From contig JAGRPL010000004.1 in assembly GCA_019449595.1 (NCBI GenBank), positions 1,364,001-1,428,000 of the forward strand: a stretch of DNA of 64,000 bases. The letters run 5' to 3'. This DNA is from Rhodoferax sp. Lineage in GTDB: Bacteria > Pseudomonadota > Gammaproteobacteria > Burkholderiales > Burkholderiaceae_C. Position 1 is the stretch's first letter. Each line of letters opens with the position of its first letter. Position numbers and translations under genes: made by a program. This document shows positions 43,124-56,574 of this stretch, piece after piece. Under the pieces are notes generated by a model, which saw only the letters and a list, made by a program, of their open reading frames with translations, was not told where the DNA came from and ran no database searches.

Positions 43124-44470
43124 ATGAAATATTCCGCTTCCACGTTGACCGTGATGCTGGCTTTGGCGGCAACCCAGGCATTCGCCTGGGGCAACCATAG
43201 CCTGGCAAGCTACCGGGCATTTGAGCGCATGCCGGAAGTTGTCAATGCAGCGCCCGTCACGGTGGAGCCGCTGGAAACCTTCCTGAAAGCCGAGGAAAAG
43301 ACGGTCGAGGCCTTGCTGGCCAGCCAGGAAGCGTGGGCACTGGTCCACCTGGAAAACTACCCGGTGCGCCCGGAAGCCCTTGCCTTTACCGCCAACGCCG
43401 CCCGCTCGGACGAAGCCCGCCGACAGGCGTTCCTGATGGCGCTCAGGGTGGCACCCAACAGCAAATGGGCGCTGTACATCCAGCCCGATCTGCAGGCGCC
43501 CCCCGCAACCGGCACACGGCTACCCTTTGCGGCAGTCAACACCCTGCCTGAGCCTGCGCATTCCGGTTATGTCTTCGTCGCGCTCAAACCTGGCGACACA
43601 GTCGCCCCCCTGGCAGTGCTGGCTTCTGCAACGGATGAGCCCGACTACGGCCTGGACATCAATCTGTGGGAGGACAGCCCGTCCGAATGGGGAAAGGTGT
43701 ACGGTTTTGGCCCGCTGCCGTTTGGCAATCCCGCGCTGAGTTACTCCACCCAGGCGCCCTTTCACATGGGCTTTTTCCATGAAGACCGTGTGCTCTACCT
43801 GGCAGCGCCCTTCATCAAGAAGACCTTCCCGCGTCTGCGCGCCTACCAGTTCGCCACGCTGGCCGCCCTGGCCTTCCGAACCGGGCACCCCTACTGGGGT
43901 TGGCGCTTCACGGGCCTGTCCCTGCACTACCTGCAGGACCTGACCCAGCCCTACCACGCCAGTCTGGCACCGGGTGAATCCACGGCCAAACTCCTGGCCG
44001 TCAACGCCCTGGCCATGGTTGGCATGCCCGGCGCGAAGAACAACATGGTGGTCCTGCTCTCCAACCGCCACCTGGCGCTGGAGAAATACCAGACCGAATT
44101 GCTGCAAAACGCCGCGCGCGACGGGCAGGAGACACCGGTCCAGAAAGCCCTGCACAACACCGGCAGCGACCCGACCTATCCGGAATGGAACGGAAACTAC
44201 CTGCACGACGTGGTGTCGGTCCAGTCCGCAGCCTATGCCCCCCAGCTGGTGCAAACACTGCTGGCCACCCTGCCCGATGACTATGTTTCCGATCCCTCCT
44301 TTGACTTTGGCGTGCACGAACCGGACATCAACCTGACCGAGGAACTGGCCAAACGTGACCCGAAAGACCGCAGCCGCCTGGAAAATGCCATCGCGACCCT
44401 GATGGGCCATTTTGGTGCACACAGCCGCAATGCGGTGCGCGGCATCCTGAGGGCAAACACCAACCCATAA
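43124..44470 (+). CDS. Exported zinc phospholipase C/P1 nuclease-fold protein
   Basis: A 448-aa protein with a signal peptide ending AFA at residue 21, so the mature chain would begin Trp-Gly-Asn-His. A free N-terminal Trp is a zinc ligand in the phospholipase C/P1 nuclease family. Further ligands appear at the same spacing as in Bacillus cereus PLC: His268-x3-Asp272 and His278 in HYLQDLTQPYHA, then His316-x3-Glu320 in RHLALE. The N-terminal half also holds about 140 residues without family resemblance. It is likely a secreted or periplasmic phosphodiesterase acting on lipids or nucleic acids. AGGAG precedes the ATG by 8 nt. It is followed after 53 bp by phaZ. Confidence 0.75.
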   Translation: MKYSASTLTVMLALAATQAFAWGNHSLASYRAFERMPEVVNAAPVTVEPLETFLKAEEKTVEALLASQEAWALVHLENYPVRPEALAFTANAARSDEARRQAFLMALRVAPNSKWALYIQPDLQAPPATGTRLPFAAVNTLPEPAHSGYVFVALKPGDTVAPLAVLASATDEPDYGLDINLWEDSPSEWGKVYGFGPLPFGNPALSYSTQAPFHMGFFHEDRVLYLAAPFIKKTFPRLRAYQFATLAALAFRTGHPYWGWRFTGLSLHYLQDLTQPYHASLAPGESTAKLLAVNALAMVGMPGAKNNMVVLLSNRHLALEKYQTELLQNAARDGQETPVQKALHNTGSDPTYPEWNGNYLHDVVSVQSAAYAPQLVQTLLATLPDDYVSDPSFDFGVHEPDINLTEELAKRDPKDRSRLENAIATLMGHFGAHSRNAVRGILRANTNP

Positions 44471-44482
44471 AAATCGCATTAC

Positions 44483-44500
44483 TGGTATATTGCACTGCAA
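44483..44500 (+). promoter_or_regulatory. phaZ extended -10 box overlapped by a TTGCA-C-TGCAA palindrome
   Basis: TGG-TATATT (44483-44491) is an extended -10 with 5/6 matches. It overlaps TTGCACTGCAA (44490-44500), a perfect dyad of 5-bp arms. TGCA-rich dyads are reported targets of the PHA regulator PhaR; the assignment here is by resemblance only. Confidence 0.4.
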
Positions 44501-44523
44501 CATTTCTCACAAAGCGAGTTTTT

Positions 44524-45876
44524 ATGCTGTACCAGTTCTACGAAACCCAGCGGTCTCTGATGGAGCCGTTTTCCGATCTGGCGCTGACGGCGGCCAAGCT
44601 CTATGGCAATCCCCTGTCCATCGCCGGCCAGAACCCCTTTGCCCAGCGCATTTCGGCCGGCTACGACCTGATGCACCGCCTGGGCAAGGATTACGAAAAG
44701 CCGGAATTCGGCCTGCGTACCATCGATGTGGACGGCGTGGAAGTGGCCATTCACGAGCGGGTGGAACTCAAGAAACCCTTTTGCGAATTGCGCCGCTTCA
44801 AGCGATTCACCGACGACACGGCAACGCTGGAAAAGATCAAGAACCAGCCCGCTGTGCTGATCGTGGCGCCGCTGTCGGGCCACTACGCCACGCTCCTGCG
44901 CGACACGGTAAAAACCATGCTCAAGGACCACAAGGTCTACATCACTGACTGGAAGAATGCCCGCCTGGTCCCGCTGTCGGAAGGGGAATTCCACCTGGAC
45001 GATTACATCAACTACGTGCAGGAGTTCATCCGCCACCTGCAAGGCAAGTATGGCAACTGCCACGTCATGAGCGTGTGCCAGCCCACCGTTCCGGTGCTGG
45101 CGGCCGTCTCCCTGATGGCCAGCCGCGGTGAAACCACGCCACTGTCCATGACCATGATGGGCGGCCCCATCGACGCCCGCAAGTCCCCCACGGCCGTCAA
45201 CAATCTGGCCACCAACAAGAGTCACAGCTGGTTCGAGCACAACGTCATCTTCCGCGTGCCGTCCAATTTCCCCGGCGCAGGGCGACGGGTGTACCCCGGG
45301 TTCCTGCAACACTCCGGCTTTGTGGCCATGAACCCGGACCACCATGCCAAGAGCCACTACGATTACTTCAAGGACCTGATCAAGGGCGACGACGCCAGCA
45401 CCGAGGCGCACCGCAAGTTCTACGACGAGTACAACGCCGTGCTGGACATGGATGCCGACTACTACCTGGAAACCATCCGCGTGGTGTTCCAGGACTTCAG
45501 CCTGGTCAACGGCACCTGGGACGTGCGCGGAGAAGACGGCCAGATTGAACGCGTGCACCCCGCCGACATCAAGACCACGGCCCTGATGTCGGTCGAAGGA
45601 GAACTGGACGACATTTCGGGCTCAGGCCAGACCCAGGCCGTGCACGACATCTGCAGCGGCGTGCCGCGTAGCCGGCAAAAGCATTTTGAAGCCAAGGGAG
45701 CCGGCCACTACGGCATTTTCTCGGGCCGGCGCTGGCGCGAACTCGTGTACCCGGAAGTCAAGTCCTTCATCCTGGCCAACCACCCTTCCCGCGGACAAAA
45801 ATCCGCCAACCCCGTTGAAAAGACTGCGTCTGCAGCTATCAAAAAAGTAGCACCCAAACGCACCAGCAGCAAGTGA
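44524..45876 (+). CDS. phaZ: Intracellular polyhydroxyalkanoate depolymerase (PhaZ1 type)
   Basis: Mobilises stored PHA granules to 3-hydroxyacyl units. It has 450 aa with the typical MLYQFYETQRSLMEPFSDLA start, and the catalytic cysteine is in SVCQPTVPVLA (Cys185), as in Ralstonia PhaZ1, instead of a serine lipase box. The C-terminal His is in GAGHYGIFSGRRWREL. The last ~45 residues are a low-complexity Lys/Ala tail which contains a translated 29-nt repeat (45825-45853). The stop overlaps the start of the RnfB-like gene. Linked genes for propionyl-CoA use nearby suggest storage of odd-chain units, an inference. Confidence 0.95.
   Translation: MLYQFYETQRSLMEPFSDLALTAAKLYGNPLSIAGQNPFAQRISAGYDLMHRLGKDYEKPEFGLRTIDVDGVEVAIHERVELKKPFCELRRFKRFTDDTATLEKIKNQPAVLIVAPLSGHYATLLRDTVKTMLKDHKVYITDWKNARLVPLSEGEFHLDDYINYVQEFIRHLQGKYGNCHVMSVCQPTVPVLAAVSLMASRGETTPLSMTMMGGPIDARKSPTAVNNLATNKSHSWFEHNVIFRVPSNFPGAGRRVYPGFLQHSGFVAMNPDHHAKSHYDYFKDLIKGDDASTEAHRKFYDEYNAVLDMDADYYLETIRVVFQDFSLVNGTWDVRGEDGQIERVHPADIKTTALMSVEGELDDISGSGQTQAVHDICSGVPRSRQKHFEAKGAGHYGIFSGRRWRELVYPEVKSFILANHPSRGQKSANPVEKTASAAIKKVAPKRTSSK
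45825..45853 (-). repeat. 29-nt dispersed repeat, copy 8, inside the phaZ tail
   Basis: Minus strand TGCTACTT, GATAGCT, GCAG, ACGCA at family spacing. It encodes Ala-Ser-Ala-Ala-Ile-Lys-Lys-Val-Ala in phaZ, the same frame as in lpdA, aceF and the oxidoreductase gene. Confidence 0.75.
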
Positions 45877-46562
45877 GTTCCGAAGCTCCCCAGTCCGGCA
45901 CACTCAGCGAGCGCCTGCTGGATGCGCTGCCCCAGACCCAGTGCACCCGGTGCGGTTTTCCGGACTGCGCGGCCTATGCCCAGGCCATTGCCGATGGCGC
46001 GGCCGACATCAACCAGTGCCCGCCAGGCGGGGCACAGGGCATAGAGCGCCTGGCCCAACTCACCGGCCAATCGGCCGTCCCCTTGAATCCGGCGTTCGGG
46101 ACCGAGGGGCCGCGCAATGTCGTCTTCATTGACGAGAACTGGTGCATCGGCTGCACCCTGTGCATCGACGCCTGCCCCACCGATGCCATTCTGGGCAGCA
46201 ACAAGCGGATGCACACCGTGATCGAAGCCTATTGCACCGGTTGCGAGTTGTGCCTGCCGGTCTGCCCCGTGGACTGCATGCTGCTGGAAAATGCGACCGG
46301 CAACGCCACCGGCTGGGCCGCCTGGTCGGCACCGCAGGCCGACCAGGCGCGTGACCGCTATGCGTTCCATAACGAGCGCCGCAAGCGCGACCAGGACCGC
46401 GACGAACACAAGCGCCAGACACTGGCACAGGCCAAGCTTGCCGACCTGGCGGCACATTCCCGCATCACGGATACCGGGGTGCTGGACCAGAAACGGGCCA
46501 TCATTGAAGCCGCCCTAGCACGGGCCCGGGCGAAACGCGGTGCCGACCCCGCAAAGGGCTGA
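45873..46562 (+). CDS. RnfB-like iron-sulfur protein without membrane anchor
   Basis: A 229-aa Fe-S protein. It has the RnfB Fe4S4 motif with Cys24, Cys27, Cys32 and Cys49 (QCTRCGFPDCAAY and NQCPPGG), then two ferredoxin-type 4Fe-4S motifs (CIGCTLCIDACP and CTGCELCLPVCP). Classical RnfB begins with a transmembrane helix; this protein starts directly at the Fe-S domain and so should be soluble. The C-terminal ~80 residues are a charged helix. The GTG start overlaps the phaZ stop (GTGA), indicating translational coupling. No other rnf genes are seen in the window, so the electron partner is unknown. Confidence 0.88.
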   Translation: MSSEAPQSGTLSERLLDALPQTQCTRCGFPDCAAYAQAIADGAADINQCPPGGAQGIERLAQLTGQSAVPLNPAFGTEGPRNVVFIDENWCIGCTLCIDACPTDAILGSNKRMHTVIEAYCTGCELCLPVCPVDCMLLENATGNATGWAAWSAPQADQARDRYAFHNERRKRDQDRDEHKRQTLAQAKLADLAAHSRITDTGVLDQKRAIIEAALARARAKRGADPAKG

Positions 46563-46576
46563 CGTTCAGCGCCCGC

Positions 46577-48094
46577 TCACACCAGGTTCTTGTACACGCC
46601 GCAGCCGACGTACAGGTCATCGACCAGCTGCACGTAGGACATCTTGGACTGCACCTTGCCCGTGGACGGGTTGGTGATGTCGTACTCGACCCAACCCGGC
46701 TCGCGGCTGGCCTGCTCGATGATGGACTGCAGCAGGCCGTTGCCGTCGATCCCCGCGATGTCCTGCACATGCGTGCCCACCTTGGAGCGGTTGCCGCCAA
46801 AGGACAGGTAGGTGCCATTGCGATCGAGCACGAACACATACATGTCGCGGTCGTAGAAAGCTCTTTCCGGGTCGGTGATGTCGCGCACAAACACGTCCTT
46901 GGACACGCGCTGGCGGTGCGCTATGGCGCGCTCCACCAGGGCCACCGCCTCGTCTGCCGAACCCTGCTGCAACTTGAACGTAGCCACGGACTCCACCAGG
47001 GTGCTGGCCCGACCTTCCAGCGCGACCGCCTGCGTCACGGCCTGCTCCACCATCTGGGCGTTGCGCTGGGTAATCTCGTCGAGCTGGCGCACGGCCGACG
47101 TGATCTCGGTCAGCCCGGAGCTCTGCTCGGCGCTGGAAGTCGATATGTGCGACATGTTCGCCGCAACCCCCCGGATGCCCGACACGATCTGGGTGATGTT
47201 CGAACCGGCTGCCCGGATTTTCTGCACGCTCGACGCCACTTGGCTGGAGGAGGTGCCGATCAGCAGACGGATTTCCTTGGCCGATTCGGCCGAGCGCTGC
47301 GCCAGCGAACGCACCTCGCTGGCCACGACGGCAAACCCCCGGCCCGACTCGCCGGCACGTGCGGCTTCCACGGCGGCATTGAGGGCCAGGATGTTGGTCT
47401 GGAAGGCCAGGCCGTCAATGACACCCACGATTTCGTCCATGCGCTTGGCGCTGCCCTGGATGGCCTCGACCGATTCAATGGCCTCGGCCATGATGGCGGC
47501 GCCGCTGTCGGCCACATCGCGCACCTGCGCCGCTTGGGCATTGGCCTGGCTGGCGGTATTCGCGTTCTCCTGCACCGTGGAAGACAGTTGCTCCACGCTG
47601 GCGGCGGTCTGCTCCAGATTCGCCGCCTGCTGCTCGGTGCGATCCGACAACTCCCGGTTGCCCATGGCCATGCTTTTGCCGGAGTGCGCCACAAAGGCCG
47701 CGTTGCTGCGCACGTTGGCCACCATACCCGACACCGTGCGACCAAGTTGCCCGACCGCCACCGCCAGGCGACCCAGCTCGTCTCGGCTGTGGTCGACCAG
47801 GGTCAGACGCAGGTCACCGGCCACCATGCTGTCGGCAGCAAGAATCACCTGCCCCAGGTCCTGCGCCACGCTGTGGTGCAAGGCCAGCAGAAAGTACACC
47901 AGCACCAGCCACCCCACGCAGCACGCCAGGACCACGCCTTCCAGCGCGGTGACCGGGTTGTTACCCAGGAACAGGGCCCACAACGCCACCGCAACTGGCA
48001 CCGCGCACAGCGCGGCCAGTACAGCCAGCTTGCCGGCGAGACCCATGCGGCGCAGGAGCCAGGCGCCGGGGTACAACAAGGATGCGAACGTCAT
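46577..48094 (-). CDS. Methyl-accepting chemotaxis protein with C-terminal Cache domain
   Basis: A 505-aa chemoreceptor with two close N-terminal membrane helices (about 18-40 and 45-70) and no periplasmic domain. A HAMP-like region and the signalling domain follow, with conserved hairpin [17 protein letters not shown]. After it, residues about 395-505 form a single Cache-like domain: [17 protein letters not shown], then [16 protein letters not shown], then [17 protein letters not shown]. Cache domains usually lie outside the membrane; here the order places it in the cytoplasm. The ATG at 48094 has AGGAG 8 nt upstream; the longer frame was rejected. Confidence 0.9.
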   Translation of the reverse strand: MTFASLLYPGAWLLRRMGLAGKLAVLAALCAVPVAVALWALFLGNNPVTALEGVVLACCVGWLVLVYFLLALHHSVAQDLGQVILAADSMVAGDLRLTLVDHSRDELGRLAVAVGQLGRTVSGMVANVRSNAAFVAHSGKSMAMGNRELSDRTEQQAANLEQTAASVEQLSSTVQENANTASQANAQAAQVRDVADSGAAIMAEAIESVEAIQGSAKRMDEIVGVIDGLAFQTNILALNAAVEAARAGESGRGFAVVASEVRSLAQRSAESAKEIRLLIGTSSSQVASSVQKIRAAGSNITQIVSGIRGVAANMSHISTSSAEQSSGLTEITSAVRQLDEITQRNAQMVEQAVTQAVALEGRASTLVESVATFKLQQGSADEAVALVERAIAHRQRVSKDVFVRDITDPERAFYDRDMYVFVLDRNGTYLSFGGNRSKVGTHVQDIAGIDGNGLLQSIIEQASREPGWVEYDITNPSTGKVQSKMSYVQLVDDLYVGCGVYKNLV

Positions 48095-48130
48095 GGATGC
48101 GTCTCCTGAACGACGGTTTGGGCTTTCATG

Positions 48131-48171
48131 TATACCCTGACAGGTATATGCCTCTATCCCGCAAATTCTAA
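48131..48171 (-). promoter_or_regulatory. Candidate promoter and inverted repeat of the Cache chemoreceptor
   Basis: Minus strand TTAGAA (48166-48171), 17 nt, TATACC (48143-48148). The -10 is one arm of TATACC-N6-GGTATA (48131-48148), an operator-like dyad. The 145-bp gap to the epimerase-like gene also has a hairpin (TTCTCC/GGAGAA, 48210-48224) without a T-run. Confidence 0.4.
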
Positions 48172-48239
48172 GTAGGGAAACCCCCACGCAGACTTACAAC
48201 CCTGTTACCTTCTCCCCCGGAGAAACCCCAAGTCCTTCC

Positions 48240-48719
<480 letters not shown>

Positions 48720-48730
48720 CGCCATGGTCC

Positions 48731-50779
<2,049 letters not shown>

Positions 50780-50799
50780 GTTCTTGTTCTCCTAGGGGC

Positions 50800-52332
<1,533 letters not shown>

Positions 52333-52371
52333 GGTTTCCTTCTTTCCGGTCAGTAATAGGTTTATCTTCTT

Positions 52372-52400
52372 TTGCTATCGATTTAGTAGCTATCTACGCA
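52372..52400 (+). repeat. 29-nt dispersed repeat, copy 9, end of meaB
   Basis: TTGCTATC, TAGTAGCT, AT, CTACGCA, a near-consensus copy. Read on the minus strand it provides the final Ala and the TAG stop of meaB, then runs into the meaB-pccB gap. Confidence 0.8.
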
Positions 52401-53443
52401 GATTTATCAAAGGCTGCGAGTAGTTTTCGTGCTGCAGTGGAGGCTGCCACCTGTCCGCAGGCCACGGCGTCGGTCGTGGCCTGCAGGCTGGCCCGCACCG
52501 CCGGGTTGGCACGGAAGGCCTGCTTCAAGCCGGCGTCAATGCGCTCCCACATCCAGGCCAGCGCCTGCTGCTGGCGGCGCACCGCCAGCTTGCCGTTGGC
52601 CTGCCCCAGGGTCTTGAATTCCTGCACGGACGCCCAGAAAGCGTCCACCCCGGTGCCGTGCAGGGCACTGATCTGGATCACCTGAGGGTGCCAGACCTTG
52701 GCCACATCGGCGTCATGGCCGGCGCTGCCATGCATGCCCAGCAGCCGCAGGCTGGAGGTAATCTGGGCGCGGGCGCGGGTGGCTGCATCGGGGTCGATGT
52801 CGGCCTTGTTGATGACCACCAGATCGGCCAGCTCCATGACGCCCTTCTTGATGGCCTGCAGGTCGTCGCCCGCATTGGGCAGCTGCAGCAGCACGAACAT
52901 GTCCGTCATGCCCTGCACCGCCGTCTCGCTCTGGCCCACGCCCACGGTTTCCACGATGACCACGTCATAACCGGCGGCTTCGCACACCAGCATGGCTTCG
53001 CGCGTCTTCTCGGCCACGCCACCAAGTGTGCCGCTGCTGGGGCTGGGCCGGATGTAGGCCTCCTCGCGCACCGACAGCTGCTCCATGCGGGTCTTGTCGC
53101 CCAGGATGGAGCCGCCCGAAACGGTGGAAGACGGGTCGATGGTGAGCACCGCCACACGGTGCCCCTGGTCGATCAGGTACAGGCCCAGCGCCTCGATGAA
53201 GGTGGACTTGCCCACGCCCGGCACACCGCTTATCCCTAAGCGAAAGGCCTGGCCGGTGTGCGGCAGCAAACCGGTCAGCAACGCGTCGGCCTGCGCCCGG
53301 TGGTCCGCCCGGGTGGATTCCAGCAGCGTGATCGCCTTGGCGATGGCGCGGCGCTGCCGGGGTCCCGCGCTACCCGTGATCGCCGCCACAGACAGGGGCG
53401 CCTGAGCCCCCGGATGCTGCGCATGGTGTGTCGCTGTGGTCAT
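52394..53443 (-). CDS. meaB: Methylmalonyl-CoA mutase GTPase chaperone MeaB (ArgK)
   Basis: G3E-family GTPase of 349 aa that loads and protects the B12 cofactor of the mutase encoded upstream. Walker [15 protein letters not shown], the switch block [18 protein letters not shown], Walker B-like [12 protein letters not shown] and the NKAD base-recognition motif are all visible. The ATG at 53443 was chosen; the upstream extension overlaps the mutase gene in another frame. It follows the mutase by 35 nt. The stop codon comes from a dispersed repeat. Confidence 0.95.
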   Translation of the reverse strand: MTTATHHAQHPGAQAPLSVAAITGSAGPRQRRAIAKAITLLESTRADHRAQADALLTGLLPHTGQAFRLGISGVPGVGKSTFIEALGLYLIDQGHRVAVLTIDPSSTVSGGSILGDKTRMEQLSVREEAYIRPSPSSGTLGGVAEKTREAMLVCEAAGYDVVIVETVGVGQSETAVQGMTDMFVLLQLPNAGDDLQAIKKGVMELADLVVINKADIDPDAATRARAQITSSLRLLGMHGSAGHDADVAKVWHPQVIQISALHGTGVDAFWASVQEFKTLGQANGKLAVRRQQQALAWMWERIDAGLKQAFRANPAVRASLQATTDAVACGQVAASTAARKLLAAFDKSA

Positions 53444-53478
53444 CGTGGTCCTGAACGCCAGTCTGAAACCCGTGCCTC

Positions 53479-55650
53479 TCAGGCAATGGCTTTCTTGATC
53501 TGTTCGAGCACGTCCTTGGCGCTGGCGGGAATGGGCGTGCCCGGACCGTAGATGCCTTTGACGCCAGCGGCGTACAGCATGTCGTAATCCTGGCGGGGAA
53601 TGACGCCGCCCACGAAGACCACGATGTCGTCGGCGCCCTGCTTCTTCAGCTCGGCGATGATGGCCGGCACCAGGGTCTTGTGGCCGGCCGCCAGGGTGGA
53701 CACCCCCACGGCGTGCACATCGTTCTCGATGGCCTGGCGGGCGCACTCCTCGGGGGTCTGGAACAGTGGCCCCATGTCCACGTCAAAGCCCAGATCGGCA
53801 AAGGCGGTGGCCACCACCTTGGCGCCGCGGTCGTGGCCGTCCTGGCCCAGCTTGCTGATCATCACGCGGGGACGGCGGCCCTCTTTCTCGGCAAAGTCGG
53901 CAATGTCCTTCTTCAGCGCGTTCCAGTATTCCATGGTGTCTCCCTGGGCCGTGTCGTAGGCTGCAGCGTACACGCCGCTGACTTTCTGGGTATCCGCACG
54001 GTGGCGGCCAAAGGCCTTTTCCATGGCATCGCTCACCTCGCCCACCGTGGCGCGCAGGCGAATGGCCTTGATGGACAGGTCCAGCAGGTTGCCCGTACCC
54101 GATTCTGCTGCAGAAGTGATGGCAGCCAACGCAGCATTTACGCCGGCAGTATCGCGTTTTGCCTTGATATTTTTCAGACGGGCGATTTGCGACTCACGCA
54201 CCGCCATATTGTCGATGTCGCGCGCTTCGATGGCATCTTCGGTCTTGAGCTTGTACTTGTTCACGCCCACGATCACGTCCTGGCCACTGTCGATGCGGGC
54301 CTGCTTCTCGGCCGCGGCGGCCTCGATCTTGAGCTTGGCCCAGCCGCTGTCCACGGCTTTGGTCATGCCGCCCATGGCCTCGACTTCCTCAATGATCTTC
54401 CAGGCGGCATCGGCCATGTCCTGGGTCAGCTTTTCCATCATGTAGCTGCCAGCCCAGGGGTCGATCACATTGGTGATGTGGGTCTCTTCCTGGATGATGA
54501 GCTGGGTGTTGCGGGCGATGCGGGCACTGAATTCGGTTGGCAGCGCAATGGCCTCGTCGAACGAATTGGTGTGCAGCGACTGCGTGCCGCCGAACACGGC
54601 TGCCATGGCCTCGATGGTGGTGCGCACCACGTTGTTGTAGGGGTCCTGCTCGGTCAGGCTCCAGCCGCTGGTCTGGCAGTGGGTGCGCAGCATCAGGCTC
54701 TTGGGGTTCTGGGCGTTGAAGCCCTTCATGATGCGGCACCACAAGAGGCGCGCAGCGCGCATCTTGGCCACTTCCAGGTAGAAGTTCATGCCGATGGCCC
54801 AGAAGAAGCTCAGGCGTCCGGCGAATTCATCCACATCCAGACCCGAAGCAATGGCGGTCTTCACGTATTCCTTGCCGTCGGCCAGCGTGAAAGCCAGTTC
54901 CAGCGCCTGGTTGGCGCCGGCTTCCTGCATGTGGTAGCCCGAGATCGAGATCGAGTTGAACTTGGGCATGTTCTTGGCCGTGTAGCCAATGATGTCGCCG
55001 ATGATGCGCATGCTCGGCTCGGGCGGGTAAATGTAGGTGTTGCGCACCATGAACTCTTTCAGAATGTCGTTCTGAATGGTTCCGCTGAGCTTGTCCTGCG
55101 ACACGCCCTGCTCTTCGGCCGCCACCACGTAACCGGCCAGCACCGGCAGCACGGCGCCATTCATGGTCATGGAGACGCTCACCTTGTCCAGCGGAATCTG
55201 GTCGAACAGGATCTTCATGTCCTCCACCGAGTCGATGGCCACACCGGCCTTGCCCACGTCGCCCGTGACGCGGGGGTGGTCGGAGTCGTAGCCCCGGTGC
55301 GTGGCCAGGTCGAACGCCACCGACACACCCTGGCCGCCAGCTGCCAGCGCCTTGCGGTAGAAGGCATTGCTTTCCTCGGCGGTGGAAAAACCGGCGTACT
55401 GGCGGATGGTCCAGGGGCGCACCGCATACATGGTGGCCTGCGGGCCGCGCAGATAGGGCTCAAACCCCGGCAAGGTGTCGGCATGGGCCAGGCTGGCGGT
55501 GTCGGCCGCGGTGTACAGCGGCTTGACTGTGATGCCGTCCGGGGTCACCCAGTTCAGGGCATCCACATTGCCACCAGGGGCAGATTTGGCCGCAGCTTTG
55601 GCCCAGGCGTCCAATGTGGCGGATTTGAATTCGGGGTTCTTTTCGGTCAT
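53479..55650 (-). CDS. scpA: Methylmalonyl-CoA mutase, single-chain
   Basis: Adenosylcobalamin enzyme converting (R)-methylmalonyl-CoA to succinyl-CoA. The 723 residues contain the substrate barrel (about 40-560; [19 protein letters not shown], the [14 protein letters not shown] block) and the C-terminal B12 domain with the base-off motif [11 protein letters not shown] (His near 605). It is the E. coli Sbm-like homodimeric type and first gene of the propionyl-CoA operon. A degenerate copy of the 29-nt repeat is read inside the linker between the two domains. The ATG at 55650 follows a GGxC-poor leader; the -35/-10 candidate is at 55718-55747. Confidence 0.96.
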   Translation of the reverse strand: MTEKNPEFKSATLDAWAKAAAKSAPGGNVDALNWVTPDGITVKPLYTAADTASLAHADTLPGFEPYLRGPQATMYAVRPWTIRQYAGFSTAEESNAFYRKALAAGGQGVSVAFDLATHRGYDSDHPRVTGDVGKAGVAIDSVEDMKILFDQIPLDKVSVSMTMNGAVLPVLAGYVVAAEEQGVSQDKLSGTIQNDILKEFMVRNTYIYPPEPSMRIIGDIIGYTAKNMPKFNSISISGYHMQEAGANQALELAFTLADGKEYVKTAIASGLDVDEFAGRLSFFWAIGMNFYLEVAKMRAARLLWCRIMKGFNAQNPKSLMLRTHCQTSGWSLTEQDPYNNVVRTTIEAMAAVFGGTQSLHTNSFDEAIALPTEFSARIARNTQLIIQEETHITNVIDPWAGSYMMEKLTQDMADAAWKIIEEVEAMGGMTKAVDSGWAKLKIEAAAAEKQARIDSGQDVIVGVNKYKLKTEDAIEARDIDNMAVRESQIARLKNIKAKRDTAGVNAALAAITSAAESGTGNLLDLSIKAIRLRATVGEVSDAMEKAFGRHRADTQKVSGVYAAAYDTAQGDTMEYWNALKKDIADFAEKEGRRPRVMISKLGQDGHDRGAKVVATAFADLGFDVDMGPLFQTPEECARQAIENDVHAVGVSTLAAGHKTLVPAIIAELKKQGADDIVVFVGGVIPRQDYDMLYAAGVKGIYGPGTPIPASAKDVLEQIKKAIA
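54105..54133 (+). repeat. 29-nt dispersed repeat, degenerate copy 10, inside the mutase
   Basis: Only TGCT, the GC near position 19 and ACGCA match well, but spacing is exact and the antisense frame (Ala-Leu-Ala-Ala-Ile-Thr-Ser-Ala-Ala) is the same one used by the copies in lpdA, aceF and phaZ. It lies in the interdomain linker. Confidence 0.4.
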
Positions 55651-55717
55651 GACAAGGTCCAATATGCCGTATAGGTGTGGCGCCTGCGCACAGGCGTTTG
55701 GGTTTTAGCCAGCTTTT

Positions 55718-55747
55718 AGTTTACATTATTCATAATTATTGATTCAA
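55718..55747 (-). promoter_or_regulatory. Candidate promoter of the propionyl-CoA operon, with TTGA-T-TCAA dyad
   Basis: Minus strand TTGAAT (55742-55747), 18 nt, TAAACT (55718-55723). The -35 is overlapped by TTGATTCAA (55739-55747), a perfect short dyad that the divergent GntR/FCD protein could bind. The whole 126-bp divergent region is AT-rich. Confidence 0.4.
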
Positions 55748-55776
55748 AATATTCATTTTTGCTTACAAGGCGCCCC

Positions 55777-56448
55777 ATGGCAGCTCTTCCGTCCGAAATC
55801 CGCCCCGGCCTGTCCCTCTCGCCCCGCGCGCTCTATGTTGAGGTGGCGGAACGCCTGCGTCAACGCATTTTCAGGCGCGAGCTGGAACCCGGCAGCTGGA
55901 TTGACGAACTGAGAATTGCCGAGGAATACGGCATCAGCCGCACGCCTTTGCGTGAAGCACTCAAGGTGCTGGCCGCCGAAGGGCTGGTAACCATGAAGGT
56001 GCGCCGTGGCGCCTACGTCACCGAAGTGTCCACCCGCGACCTGACGGACGTGTACCACCTGCTGAGCCTCCTGGAGAGCGACGCCGCCGGCGTGGTGGCC
56101 TCCCGGGCCACGGACGGGCAGCTGCGCGAATTGCAGGCCCTGCACGCGGAGCTGGAAGCCGCCGCCCAGCCGGGGCAGCAGGACCGCGAGCGGTTTTTCG
56201 AGATCAACGAGCGTTTTCACATGCGCCTGCTGGAAATTGCCGACAACCGCTGGCGCGACCAGATGGTGGCCGATCTGCGCAAGGTCATGAAGCTCAACCG
56301 CCACAACTCCCTGTTCAAGTCGGGCCGCATCGAGGAATCGCTGCAGGAGCACCGCGCCATCATGGCCGCCCTCGCCGCCCGCCAGCCCGATGCGGCGGCT
56401 TTGCGGATGCGGGAACACTTCTCCAGCGGACTGGAAGCCGCTGCATAG
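55777..56448 (+). CDS. GntR-family regulator with FCD domain
   Basis: A 223-aa regulator. The N-terminal winged helix has VAERLRQRIFRRELEPGSWI and EYGISRTPLREALKVLAAEG; the C-terminal FCD ligand domain shows the expected RFHMRLLEIADN and EHRAIMAALAARQ helices with metal-binding histidines. It is divergent from the propionyl-CoA operon across 126 bp and probably controls it in response to an acyl or organic-acid ligand. The ATG at 55777 has AAGG 8 nt upstream; an upstream in-frame TTG at 55759 is less likely. Confidence 0.9.
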   Translation: MAALPSEIRPGLSLSPRALYVEVAERLRQRIFRRELEPGSWIDELRIAEEYGISRTPLREALKVLAAEGLVTMKVRRGAYVTEVSTRDLTDVYHLLSLLESDAAGVVASRATDGQLRELQALHAELEAAAQPGQQDRERFFEINERFHMRLLEIADNRWRDQMVADLRKVMKLNRHNSLFKSGRIEESLQEHRAIMAALAARQPDAAALRMREHFSSGLEAAA

Positions 56449-56574
56449 GTCCTGCACCGGCCGTAAGCGTGGCATGGGGTACAGCGCCTAGAATTCGCCC
56501 AACGACCAGACGCGAACCTGGCAAGCCCTTCGGAGAAACGGGGCGGATGCGGAGAACACCAGTATTGAAGCGCC

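Noticed and set aside
26900-47420. Long DNA similarity between the two chemoreceptor genes (around 26900-27030 and 47330-47420)
   Set aside because: This is the universally conserved signalling hairpin of chemoreceptors, not a recent repeat or mobile element.
48210-48224. Terminator after the epimerase-like gene
   Set aside because: A TTCTCC/GGAGAA hairpin is present, but there is no T-run on the minus strand, so I do not call it a terminator.
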